Source of the DNA: Paenilisteria rustica | GTDB taxonomy: Bacteria > Bacillota > Bacilli > Lactobacillales > Listeriaceae | Reading direction: 5' to 3' | NCBI RefSeq assembly: GCF_013820765.1 | Contig: NZ_JABJVM010000003.1 | Span: forward strand, 62,001-126,000 | Length of the DNA stretch: 64,000 bases | Shown here: positions 35,157 to 44,444 of the stretch, in pieces | Layout of the letters: every line of letters starts with the position of its first letter | Numbering within the stretch: position 1 is the stretch's first letter | Made by a program: the position numbers and the translations under genes | Notes under the pieces: generated by a model | What the model was told of the DNA's origin: nothing | The model's database searches: none | Seen by the model: only the letters and a program-made list of their open reading frames with translations

Positions 35157-37778
35157 TTATTTAAATGGTATAAAAGTTATTCTTGGTTTCAAGTTTGTTT
35201 TAGCAGGGGTTACCATATTGCTGAAGTTCTCGAAAGTGTAGCTGAATGATTCACCCGTTTTAGCAGAAGTATCTACTGTTATCGTCCAGTCGTCACCTGT
35301 TGATTCGATAGTCGCATTAGCAGGCGTACTAGGTGGCGTAAATGACTCCTTGGGAATTGCAAACTTGATAGTGTTCAGTTCTTTTGAAGGATCTGCAAGT
35401 GTGACGGTCTTTGTATTGACAGTTTCCCCAGATACGGATTCGGTCGAAAAACGAATCATAATTGAACCAGTTGTGTAGGCAGTATGGCTATAGTTTTTGT
35501 TGAAGTCTGTGGTCGTAAGTGAACCAGTGTGACGATAGTTGTACATTAATAATGTCGTGTTAGTGTCCACTATACCTTGAGCATACGCATCGTTAGAAGT
35601 ATGAATACCATTGTTCATACCCATTCCGATTAGATTGGCTTGCTTTTCTGTGTCTTCTCTCGAGCTTCCGGGTAAAATAACATATGTGTAGGAAGCGTTT
35701 GTCGGATTTGCTCCGTGAGGTATTGTTAAGCCGGCATAAGTAGATTTAACTTCAGGAGATTCACTATCTTTTGTTGATAGATCTGACCAGTGACCAGATT
35801 GCTCTGTTTTATAGGCGTTGACAGCGGTAGCGTAAGGGAAAATATAACCGATACGTTGGCTTGGTGTTGCGTTATCTAGATACGCCCATCTAGCATCTTG
35901 AGTCTGAGTTGTTGGGTTATTTAAGGCTATACTCTGCCCATTGACACTAAAATCGGCTGAACTATCGCGTAGTTGACGATTTTCAACAATTGTTTGGGTG
36001 TTTAAATTATTGTCATTGACTATACCATTTCCCATAGCTACAATCTTACCGTCTAAAAAGAACCAAGATTTTTTAGCGGCTAGATTGCTTTCAGTTACGT
36101 CTTGCATACTATAGTCCATAGTAGCAGATCCATATGTTCCATCTGAAACACCACCAGTCCAAGATTCGGTGTTGGCATAGAGCGGTGTTGGGTCCGTTTT
36201 AAGCGTCTTACGGATACCCAAGTCAGTTGTAGTACCAGGTAAGCTTGTCATGCCTACAGTTGGATAATAATCATTTTTGAAAGAATCATCGCCGTTATAA
36301 AGTGAAAGTGCACCAGTCCCTGTATACATTCCAAGTTTATTTATCCCATTGATGGATTCAAACGCAGAAACGTCCTTGGAGAACATACTTAAACCGGCAA
36401 CATATCCAGGCTTTTGATCGATCATCTGGCTTGCACGGGACATCATAACATTTTTGGGACTTTCAGGATAAACGCTTGAAATCTTACTGTTATTGAGTAT
36501 TTCCTTGAATTTTTGCGCCTGTGGTATTGTTAAATCTTTGTAAAAATTCGGTTTTAAAGAAGACTCGATGATGGACGATTTAAGTAGAGTCGCATATTTA
36601 GCTCTGTAAGTTGTATCGGATTTCTTCTGGCTGATAATGAACATATCGTAAAGCATGTCATTTGCCTTGTCCTCAGAGGTAAAGGTTGAGTAAGCAATAG
36701 CTCGTCCGCGAGTCATGTCTAGCGTTTCATTTTTGTACAAAACTGGTTGATAGGTTGTATCTAAAAGATTAAATATAGTGGAATATCCTGTGTAAGCTGT
36801 TAAACCAGTTGTGCCATTTAATAGCTGGAAAATGTCTGCGCTACGAGCTAAGATATCAGAACCATATCCAGTAGTGTAAGGAGAATAGCTGTGTTGAATG
36901 AAGGTGCCGTCTTTATAAAAACCATCCCCTGTAGTAGTCGTCTTATAAGCGGGTTGAAGAATTCTGATTCCAAGATCCGCCTGCTTATTCCCTAAAATAT
37001 CGGGAGAGGTAGGATTAGGATCACGATCAAGGATTCCGCGCAGGAGTAAAACAAACCCTTTGTTAACACGATTTGCCCCAGTACCAGGTGCGCGCCAGTC
37101 GGTTGTACCATCTGGATCAGGCCCATAATTATATACTTGATATGGCTCCAAGCCGTCGATAGTAGTTAGATAGTTTTGCACCAATTCATTCGTTAGATTT
37201 TTATCTTGTCTCATCAGAGTAAGCGTGTTGAGGATAGAAAGTGGTGCTGAAATTTGCCTCTCATACCAAGCGTTGCCCAATGCACTACCATTTTGAATAG
37301 TAAAGACATTAGTACTATACCATCTAAGTGCGTGAATAATTTGTTTCTCTAAACTAGGACTGTTCTCGTAAGTAGAATGCGGCGTTCTATAAAGAGTTGC
37401 CATTTTTTCAATTCTTGTAGCTATAACAGCCCAATCGGTAGCAGATACTGGACTGTTCTCAGTTATTGGGTTTATATCAGTAAAAAGTTGCTGTTCCATG
37501 TTAATTGGATCGTCAATATCTGCGCTAGGGTTAACAAAATTGATTAACATCTTTTGTAATTCGGCATCTTGAGCGTTTAAGACACCTGATAAATCAATAT
37601 CGGAAGTATCAATGGGTTCTCCAATCAAAGATTTTTCCCAGTTATCAAGTGATTTATCCCGTTCTGCTTGCGTTTGTGTAAATGGAGTCTGGGTATCAGC
37701 AAATGTTTTATCCGACCCGACAAATAGTAAGACTAGAACCAACATTACTGCAATACAATATTTTTTCATTTTAATCAT
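35157..37778 (-). CDS. Secreted polysaccharide lyase family 8, no accessory modules
   Basis: 873 residues. The start may be ATG 37778 (4 nt after GGGAG) or ATG 37769. A signal peptide ends near residue 28 (KTFA-DTQ). The whole mature protein is the PL8 lyase: GANRVNKGF, DGTFIQHSYSPYTTGYGSD, DMTRGRAI, YYPTVGMTSLPGTT and KSWFFLDGKIVAMG keep the Asn, His, Tyr and Arg positions. It is clearly a paralogue of the lyase at 29809-33606 but lacks the Ig-like modules and is well diverged, so substrates may differ. No unsaturated uronyl hydrolase or uronate pathway gene is nearby. Confidence 0.9.
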   Translation of the reverse strand: MIKMKKYCIAVMLVLVLLFVGSDKTFADTQTPFTQTQAERDKSLDNWEKSLIGEPIDTSDIDLSGVLNAQDAELQKMLINFVNPSADIDDPINMEQQLFTDINPITENSPVSATDWAVIATRIEKMATLYRTPHSTYENSPSLEKQIIHALRWYSTNVFTIQNGSALGNAWYERQISAPLSILNTLTLMRQDKNLTNELVQNYLTTIDGLEPYQVYNYGPDPDGTTDWRAPGTGANRVNKGFVLLLRGILDRDPNPTSPDILGNKQADLGIRILQPAYKTTTTGDGFYKDGTFIQHSYSPYTTGYGSDILARSADIFQLLNGTTGLTAYTGYSTIFNLLDTTYQPVLYKNETLDMTRGRAIAYSTFTSEDKANDMLYDMFIISQKKSDTTYRAKYATLLKSSIIESSLKPNFYKDLTIPQAQKFKEILNNSKISSVYPESPKNVMMSRASQMIDQKPGYVAGLSMFSKDVSAFESINGINKLGMYTGTGALSLYNGDDSFKNDYYPTVGMTSLPGTTTDLGIRKTLKTDPTPLYANTESWTGGVSDGTYGSATMDYSMQDVTESNLAAKKSWFFLDGKIVAMGNGIVNDNNLNTQTIVENRQLRDSSADFSVNGQSIALNNPTTQTQDARWAYLDNATPSQRIGYIFPYATAVNAYKTEQSGHWSDLSTKDSESPEVKSTYAGLTIPHGANPTNASYTYVILPGSSREDTEKQANLIGMGMNNGIHTSNDAYAQGIVDTNTTLLMYNYRHTGSLTTTDFNKNYSHTAYTTGSIMIRFSTESVSGETVNTKTVTLADPSKELNTIKFAIPKESFTPPSTPANATIESTGDDWTITVDTSAKTGESFSYTFENFSNMVTPAKTNLKPRITFIPFK

Positions 37779-38013
37779 CTCTCTCCCTTTTTATAAAATG
37801 TGTAACTTTATACATTTTATGTTCGGGATACACCTTATTCAATGTGTTATTTCATATAATATGTTAAAAAAATAACTAAAAAAGTTAAATTGTCACAATC
37901 GGATTAGGAAAATGTTACTGAACCTCTTTTTTCTAGGTATAAAATCTTGACAATCATCACTGTTAGGCGTAATTTTGAGGGGCATGAATAATAAAGAAAT
38001 GAGATGATGTAGG

Positions 38014-38901
38014 TTGAGTATTCAAGATTTACCAAAAGTAGGCCTAGGAACGTGGTTATTAACGGATTTCGATGATTTGAAGCAATCGATTCAAACGGCT
38101 TGGAAAACGGGATATCGGCATATTGATACGGCTCAGGTTTATAATAATGAATATGATATTGGTGTGATTTTGAAAGCGTTGAGGATTGATCGCTCGGAGT
38201 TGTTTTTAACGACGAAAATAGCACCGCAGAACTATCTCAAACATACAAAAGCGTCTGTATCGGAATCGCTAGCGCGCCTGCAAACGAGTTATGTGGATTT
38301 AATATTGCTGCACGCGGAGCTTGGGGAAACTGCGAATCTGGCGGCATATCAGGCTTTGTTGGATTTACAAATGGAAGGTGTCGTCAAGCATGTCGGGGTA
38401 TCGAATTTTTCGATTTCGGGGATTCAGAAGCTGGTGGAGGAGACGGGGGTTAAGCCGTATTGCAATCAAATTGTCTGCTCACCGACGACGCGCCCGCTGG
38501 AACTCGAGGCTTATTGCTTAGAGGAGGGTATTTTGTTAACGGGTTATTCGATTTTGAAGCCTTACACGACACCGAATCCGTTTTATCCGGACTCTGCTTT
38601 GACGTCGGACGAGAAGTTTCAGTTGGATGATTTATGTAAGAAATACGATGTGAATATTGGTCAGTTATTGAATAAATGGGCACTACAACATGATTATCAT
38701 GTGATTCCAAAATCAAAAAATCCGAAGCGTGTGGAGGAAAACTATCAACTGGATTTCGAGATTTCAGCCTCTGATTTGGAGATTATAGACGGGATGAACA
38801 GATTTTCAAGCGCTGAGTATCAAGAAAGCGTGAAACAGTGGGAAAGTCGGGTTACGGAGGAACAATCCGAACAAGGCTTGCTGTACAAAGAGCATTTCTA
38901 A
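38014..38901 (+). CDS. Aldo/keto reductase
   Basis: 295 residues starting at a TTG with a modest GAGATGATG site; no alternative start exists before the conserved LPKVGLGTW. The AKR tetrad is visible: Asp and Tyr in HIDTAQVYNNE, Lys in TTKI, His in LLHAE. GVSNFSISG and IPKSKNPKRVEEN (cofactor binding) are typical of the AKR5-type small reductases. Substrate unknown. It is not closely related to the reductase at 24901. Divergent from the second lyase gene; ends in a strong terminator. Confidence 0.85.
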   Translation: MSIQDLPKVGLGTWLLTDFDDLKQSIQTAWKTGYRHIDTAQVYNNEYDIGVILKALRIDRSELFLTTKIAPQNYLKHTKASVSESLARLQTSYVDLILLHAELGETANLAAYQALLDLQMEGVVKHVGVSNFSISGIQKLVEETGVKPYCNQIVCSPTTRPLELEAYCLEEGILLTGYSILKPYTTPNPFYPDSALTSDEKFQLDDLCKKYDVNIGQLLNKWALQHDYHVIPKSKNPKRVEENYQLDFEISASDLEIIDGMNRFSSAEYQESVKQWESRVTEEQSEQGLLYKEHF

Positions 38902-38957
38902 AAAATAGAAGCGGGAAACGAGATCGCATCATGGTCTCGTTCTCCGCTTCTATTTTT
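38900..38957 (+). terminator. Terminator
   Basis: AAAAATAGAAGCGG and CCGCTTCTATTTTT pair, enclosing a second paired block ACGAGA/TCTCGT. It overlaps the stop of the aldo-keto reductase gene. Confidence 0.85.
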
Positions 38958-39178
38958 AAAGGGTTAACCGAAAACAAATCCCACGTAAATGCTATCCGCC
39001 GTTTTTTGTTACGTATACAGTTATTATGTAATTCTTAAATTTTGACAGGAATTCTCCTAATATTGCTTGCTAGCCCCTCGTGTACCTTGTGTTATGCCGA
39101 AAATGTAAAAAAGTTTTCAATGGATTAAAAAAGGGAATGAGTAATTAAGATGAACTTATAAAGAGGGGGATACATGAC

Positions 39179-42100
39179 ATGAAACGTTGGGGAATATTAC
39201 TTTTTGTGGTGGCGTTGATTTTACAAATTTTTGTGCCACAATTAGGCTTAGCGGATGAGAAAGAAAAGGCGGGGTCAGAGTTTTCAATGGGGTCGGTTAC
39301 GTTAGCTGACACGAAAGAGGACGGACAATCGGTTTTTTCGGTAGAGGCGAAGGTGGAAAATAGTGGGGCAGAGGGAGCGACGCAAGAAATCACGGTGTCG
39401 GATAACTTGACGCTTAGCTCTAGTCAAAACACGGAAATCGTGAACGGAAATAAGGAGTCTGTCGGAACTTACAGTGTGAAAGAGAATAAGCTTGAGTTGA
39501 AGCTAACGCCGGACGCAAATGGCACGGTGAAATTCGAAGTGGCAGGCAAGTATACGGGCGAAAGTACGGCTGACGGGAAGGCTCTCATTACTTTTTCTGA
39601 TGGAAAAACAAATGGTAGTCAAACGATTGATGTACCAAAATTAGAAACGAAAGAGCAGGAGCCAGCAACGGATGGAGATATAACGAAGGATGAAGAGAAG
39701 CCGGCAACTGATAAGGATGTAGTGAAGGAAAAAGAAGAGCCAGCGACTAAAGATGATGCTGTGCAGAAAAAAGCCGGTAGCACTACAAACGACAAAGTGA
39801 CGAAAAGTTCGGTTGGGATTCAAGCGGCTGAGCCACAAAACGTGAAAGATATTTTTGCGAGCTTGGGCTATTCGGAAGAGGATTCTACAATATTGACGGG
39901 AATGGAAATCACATATACGGATGCAGACGGAAACCCGGTGACGGAGCCGACTGTGAATGATACGATACATTTTGCCTTTACTTGGGCGATTCCTAATGAT
40001 GTTGGGGCATTAATTAATGATGGCGATTATTACATTGTCCAGTTGCCTGATAATGTGATGATTACCCAAAATCAGACTATTTCACTGAATGAATACGGCG
40101 AGGTTCAAATTACAACAGACGGGCAAGTGAAATTCGTGTTTACGGACGCGGTTCATGAAAGTTCTGATGTAAATGGGACGATTGAGTTTGAGGCAGCGTT
40201 TAATCCAGATAATATCGATGGACCGGGTGATATAGTCATCGATATTCCACAAGAAGATAAACTACCGCCAGAAACGGTTGTTATCAAACCGGATACAGAT
40301 TTGACTGTCGAGAAAAGCGGTCATTTTGATAAAGAGCTGAATCCAGATTATATTACTTGGCAGGTGGATATTAATAAGAGCTTAGATACGATTGATAATG
40401 CGGTAGTTGTCGAAAATTTTCCGGCGGGGACTACGTACGAATCGGTTGAGGTTTACAAGGTGGATGTTGATTTATCAGGTAATGTTGTCGAGGGAAGCGA
40501 AGTACTCCAGACGGGCGGTTACACAGTAGATGCGAATGGGACGGTTACTTTTACAGAACCGATTTCAGACGCTTACCGACTGGTTTACACGACGAAAATT
40601 GATGATAGCGCGAAACCGCCAGAAGGTGGCGCGGTGCCATTCGTCAACACAGCGACGTTGCAAGGGGATGGTGTTGATATTCCAGCAACAGCAACAGTTA
40701 CAGCCAATTATGGAAAACTGTTGAATAAAACGGTAGGGCATTATGACAGCGCCAACCAAGTGGTAGATTGGACGGTACAGTATAACTACGGAGAATTAGA
40801 TATCCCTGAAAGCGACGCGGTTATTCATGATACTTTTGGCTCGGATCAAATGGTGTTAGTACCTGGTTCTGTGCAGATTAATGAGGTCACGTTCGACGCT
40901 GATGGGAATCAAATTCAAGGAGATCCTTACGTAGAAGGAACGGATTATACTATCGTGCCTACTGCGGATGGATTCGATATTGTCTTTTTACATGATGTTG
41001 ATACAGCGTTAAATATCACGTATGAAACCACATTTGAAGGAACTGTCGATAGTAACACGAGTATATCAAATACGGTTACAACTGATACTGGTGGCGAGAG
41101 TACGGGCACGGGGTCTGTTACGCAGCAAAATATAGTGAAAACGTTGAGTAATGTTAACTACGATACTAAACGTGCGACTTGGAACATTGATGTTAACAAG
41201 AACCACTACGAGATGATTAATTGGTCGCTGACAGATCAGTTAAGCCCTGGTTTGACAATGGATACATCGACTTTCCAAATGAAAAATGTAACTACAGGAG
41301 CTACATTGGTTGAGGGAACGGATTACGATTTGGAATATAATACAACGAGTAATCAGTTTACGGTAACGTTTATTGGGGCGCTCGCAGCAGGCACGACAGA
41401 TGAATTTATGATTACGTATACGACGGATTACGATACGAATGTGGAAGGTATTGATGACCCGGATCGGATTTTCACGAATACAGCGACGGCAACGTGGGAA
41501 GACGGTAGTGGTGGCCCGCATACAAGTACGGATGATGCAACGCTAAATCCGAAAGATGCGGCGAAGGTCAACGGTTTTAAACGTGGTAGTTATAATGCAA
41601 CAACGTCACTGATCACGTGGGGTATTGGGTTAAACTATAATACGAATGACTTAGGGAGCGCGAAAATTACTGATCCAATTACGGATAATCAGGTATATGT
41701 TCCAGGTTCGCTGCATATATATAATTATACGGTTAACCCCGATGGTTCCATTGAATTAGGAGCAGAAGTTAGTGATTATGATCAATTTACGATTGAGGAA
41801 CCTTCAGTGAGTAATAATCAGACGCTGACCGTAGAGTATGATGATAGCGTCTCGGGTGCCTATATAGTTGAGTTCCAAACAAGTCTGGAAGGGCAAGTGG
41901 TGCATGCGACGTATACCAATGACGCCGTGTTCTCCAATGACACGTATCCAGACAGCACATTGAGTGCGGAAGTATCGATTGCTAATGGTGATAGCCTGGT
42001 GAATAAAACTGGGTTCCAAGATCAGGATGGTTTTGTAAATTGGTCGCTTACTGTTAATCCTAGTTTATCAACCTTAGATGATGTCGTCGTAACGGATACA

Positions 42101-44092
42101 CCTTCCAATAACCAGGCGATTGACGAAGATTCGATTGTTTTGTATCGGACGACTGTCCAACCGGACGGGACGATTACTAAAGATCCGAATTTGCCATTAG
42201 TTGAGGGCGTTGATTACACGGAGACGTTAACGACGGACAATTTAACAGGGCAGCAAGTACTCACGATTGCATTTTTACATGAAATTGATACGGCGTATAT
42301 TCTCGAGTACCGTGCGATGATATTTATAAGCGATTCGGGAGCTACTGTAGCCTCGAATGAGGTAACGATTAACGGTAACAACGAGGTGACTATTGAAGAT
42401 GGCGATGGAACGGACGTGCCGATTACAATAACGGACGGCTCGGGTACGGCTTCTGGTGTCAAAGGAACGATTACTTTTCAAAAAGTGGATACGGATGGGA
42501 ACCCATTAACTGGTGCCGTTTTTGAAATGTTAGATAAAACGAAAGGTGTCGTTCTCAGGGAAAGTGAAGTGGATGCGAACGGGGGCCTAATGTTTGGGAA
42601 TGTTCCATACGGCGATTACTTTATTCGGGAAGTAAAGGCTCCAGCAGGATATACGGTGAGTGATGCGTTAGCTGAGGGCGTTCCTGTGGCTGTATCAGCA
42701 GAGAGTTCAAACCAAGCGAATGTAATACCACTCGTTAACGCGCAAAATAAAGTGACATTGACGAAGCAAAATGAGGCATCACAACCGATTGCGGGTGCGG
42801 AATTCAAGCTTGAAGTGGAAGGCGATTCTGGCTGGACAGAAATTAATCCAGACACGAATTACGTAACGGATGCTGACGGTCAGTTAGTGATCGAAGGGTT
42901 GCTACCAGGTTCGTACCGCCTCATTGAAGAGCAAGCACCGCCAGGCTATATTTTGAACACAACGCCAATTCCATTCACCGTTGTGGAGGAAAGTGACGGT
43001 CAAATTCCAGACGTTGCGGTAGGACCCTTTATTAATTACCAAGGCGATATCGAGTTTGTGAAAACGAATGAGGATGGCAACACGTTGAGCGGTGCAATTT
43101 TTGCAGTAAAAGATGCGAATGGTACTGTGGTGAAACGGGCGGTTGCTGGGCCACGAGGGAATGTGAAGGTGACTGGTTTAGCGCCAGGCTCGTATACGAT
43201 AGAGGAAACGCGAGCACCAAGAGGTATGATTCTAAATACAGCGCCAATCCCGTTTGTTATAGCCGCTGAAGCAGAAGGGGACCCGGGTATAGTGTCACTC
43301 GGCGATGTGGTTAACTACAAAGGCAGTGCCATCTTGAAAAAAGAAGATAGTTCTGGTAACCCGCTTTCTGGAGCCGTGTTCACATTGAAGAATAGCGCGG
43401 GCGAGACGATTCAGACTGATTTAGTATCAAATGATGATGGTGAAGTCATAGTGGAAGATTTAGCACCAGGTTCATATACGTTAGAGGAAACGAAAGCGCC
43501 AAAAGGTATGATTCTAAATACAGCGTCGATCCCGTTTGTTATAGCTGCGGAAGCACAAGGGAAACCAGACGCAGTGTCACTCGGCAACATGATTAACTAC
43601 AAAGGCCGTGTTATTTTGAAAAAAGAAGATAGCTCTGGCAATGGGCTTTCCGGAGCCAAGTTCGTACTGAAAAATAGTGCGGGAGATACGCTTCAAACGA
43701 ATTTAGTATCAAATGGTGCCGGTGATATCAGGGTGAATGATTTAGCACCAGGCGACTATCAATTTGAAGAAGTAGCTGCTCCAACGGGTTATAAACTCGA
43801 TAAAAAAGCCATTCCATTCACGATTGTAACAACAGCAAACGGTGAACCAGAAGTGTTGGCATTAGAATTTGTCAATCAGAAGCTGGACAAACCGGATGGT
43901 GACGGAATTACTGTAACGCCAAGTAAACCAGGAACTCCTGATTCGTCCAATCCGAGCGCTGTGACACAACAAGGCAATATGGTATTGCCAGCGACAGGAG
44001 ATAGTAACGGTGAGCTGTGGCTCGTAGGTTTTGGTGTATTATTCCTTATCGGTGGTACGGCATTATGGTTATACCGGAGAAAAGTTTCATGA
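39179..44092 (+). CDS. LPXTG-anchored adhesin with tandem isopeptide-type domains
   Basis: 1637 residues; AAAGAGGGGG precedes the ATG. Signal peptide to about 25 (LGLA-DEK). An acidic, repetitive linker (about 160-215, PATDGD/PATDKD) follows an N-terminal beta domain. Then come an adhesin-type domain (about 225-375), five collagen-binding/Cna-like beta-sandwich repeats (about 375-1085, each with W-x-V-D/N-x-N or similar) and five SpaA/CnaB-type prealbumin-like domains (about 1095-1590, each opening K-x-D/E and carrying EE in the YTLEETKAP motif, typical of intramolecular isopeptide bonds). The C-terminus is a sortase A signal: LPATG at 1603, hydrophobic stretch, RRK. Covalently attached to peptidoglycan; likely adhesin. 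Confidence 0.9.
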   Translation: MKRWGILLFVVALILQIFVPQLGLADEKEKAGSEFSMGSVTLADTKEDGQSVFSVEAKVENSGAEGATQEITVSDNLTLSSSQNTEIVNGNKESVGTYSVKENKLELKLTPDANGTVKFEVAGKYTGESTADGKALITFSDGKTNGSQTIDVPKLETKEQEPATDGDITKDEEKPATDKDVVKEKEEPATKDDAVQKKAGSTTNDKVTKSSVGIQAAEPQNVKDIFASLGYSEEDSTILTGMEITYTDADGNPVTEPTVNDTIHFAFTWAIPNDVGALINDGDYYIVQLPDNVMITQNQTISLNEYGEVQITTDGQVKFVFTDAVHESSDVNGTIEFEAAFNPDNIDGPGDIVIDIPQEDKLPPETVVIKPDTDLTVEKSGHFDKELNPDYITWQVDINKSLDTIDNAVVVENFPAGTTYESVEVYKVDVDLSGNVVEGSEVLQTGGYTVDANGTVTFTEPISDAYRLVYTTKIDDSAKPPEGGAVPFVNTATLQGDGVDIPATATVTANYGKLLNKTVGHYDSANQVVDWTVQYNYGELDIPESDAVIHDTFGSDQMVLVPGSVQINEVTFDADGNQIQGDPYVEGTDYTIVPTADGFDIVFLHDVDTALNITYETTFEGTVDSNTSISNTVTTDTGGESTGTGSVTQQNIVKTLSNVNYDTKRATWNIDVNKNHYEMINWSLTDQLSPGLTMDTSTFQMKNVTTGATLVEGTDYDLEYNTTSNQFTVTFIGALAAGTTDEFMITYTTDYDTNVEGIDDPDRIFTNTATATWEDGSGGPHTSTDDATLNPKDAAKVNGFKRGSYNATTSLITWGIGLNYNTNDLGSAKITDPITDNQVYVPGSLHIYNYTVNPDGSIELGAEVSDYDQFTIEEPSVSNNQTLTVEYDDSVSGAYIVEFQTSLEGQVVHATYTNDAVFSNDTYPDSTLSAEVSIANGDSLVNKTGFQDQDGFVNWSLTVNPSLSTLDDVVVTDTPSNNQAIDEDSIVLYRTTVQPDGTITKDPNLPLVEGVDYTETLTTDNLTGQQVLTIAFLHEIDTAYILEYRAMIFISDSGATVASNEVTINGNNEVTIEDGDGTDVPITITDGSGTASGVKGTITFQKVDTDGNPLTGAVFEMLDKTKGVVLRESEVDANGGLMFGNVPYGDYFIREVKAPAGYTVSDALAEGVPVAVSAESSNQANVIPLVNAQNKVTLTKQNEASQPIAGAEFKLEVEGDSGWTEINPDTNYVTDADGQLVIEGLLPGSYRLIEEQAPPGYILNTTPIPFTVVEESDGQIPDVAVGPFINYQGDIEFVKTNEDGNTLSGAIFAVKDANGTVVKRAVAGPRGNVKVTGLAPGSYTIEETRAPRGMILNTAPIPFVIAAEAEGDPGIVSLGDVVNYKGSAILKKEDSSGNPLSGAVFTLKNSAGETIQTDLVSNDDGEVIVEDLAPGSYTLEETKAPKGMILNTASIPFVIAAEAQGKPDAVSLGNMINYKGRVILKKEDSSGNGLSGAKFVLKNSAGDTLQTNLVSNGAGDIRVNDLAPGDYQFEEVAAPTGYKLDKKAIPFTIVTTANGEPEVLALEFVNQKLDKPDGDGITVTPSKPGTPDSSNPSAVTQQGNMVLPATGDSNGELWLVGFGVLFLIGGTALWLYRRKVS

Positions 44093-44117
44093 GCGTAAAA
44101 TAAGTATGATAGCAAAG

Positions 44118-44163
44118 AAGCGAAAGAAAGCATGCCTTAGCTGGTATACTTTCTTTCGCTTTT
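44118..44163 (+). terminator. Terminator of the LPXTG gene
   Basis: AAGCGAAAGAAAG pairs with CTTTCTTTCGCTT, followed by TTTCG. Confidence 0.8.
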
Positions 44164-44444
44164 CGTCGTTTTGTAGCATGTAATGGTAATTTAATTAAAG
44201 TCAGTAGAATACAGCTATTTCTGCTTTGTTTATCAATAAATGACGTTAGGATTGTTACATTTTCGCTTCATAGTAACATCTAAAACCCGATTTATGGTAT
44301 GATTAGAGTATTCTTATCTTCTAGAAAAAACGGAGATAGAATTTTAAAAGGGATGCTTGGAAATTTATATTCTATAAGGCGAATTACATAACAATAGACA
44401 CCTAATTTCGATGTTAATCTAAAAAGCAAGGGGGATTTTTGCTG
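44164..44444 (+). promoter_or_regulatory. Leader and promoter region of gdpP-rplI
   Basis: No gene is seen in this 280-bp stretch. An extended -10, TG-G-TATGAT (hexamer 44298-44303), is the best promoter candidate; the -35 is weak. The leader to gdpP would be about 135 nt. Confidence 0.45.
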
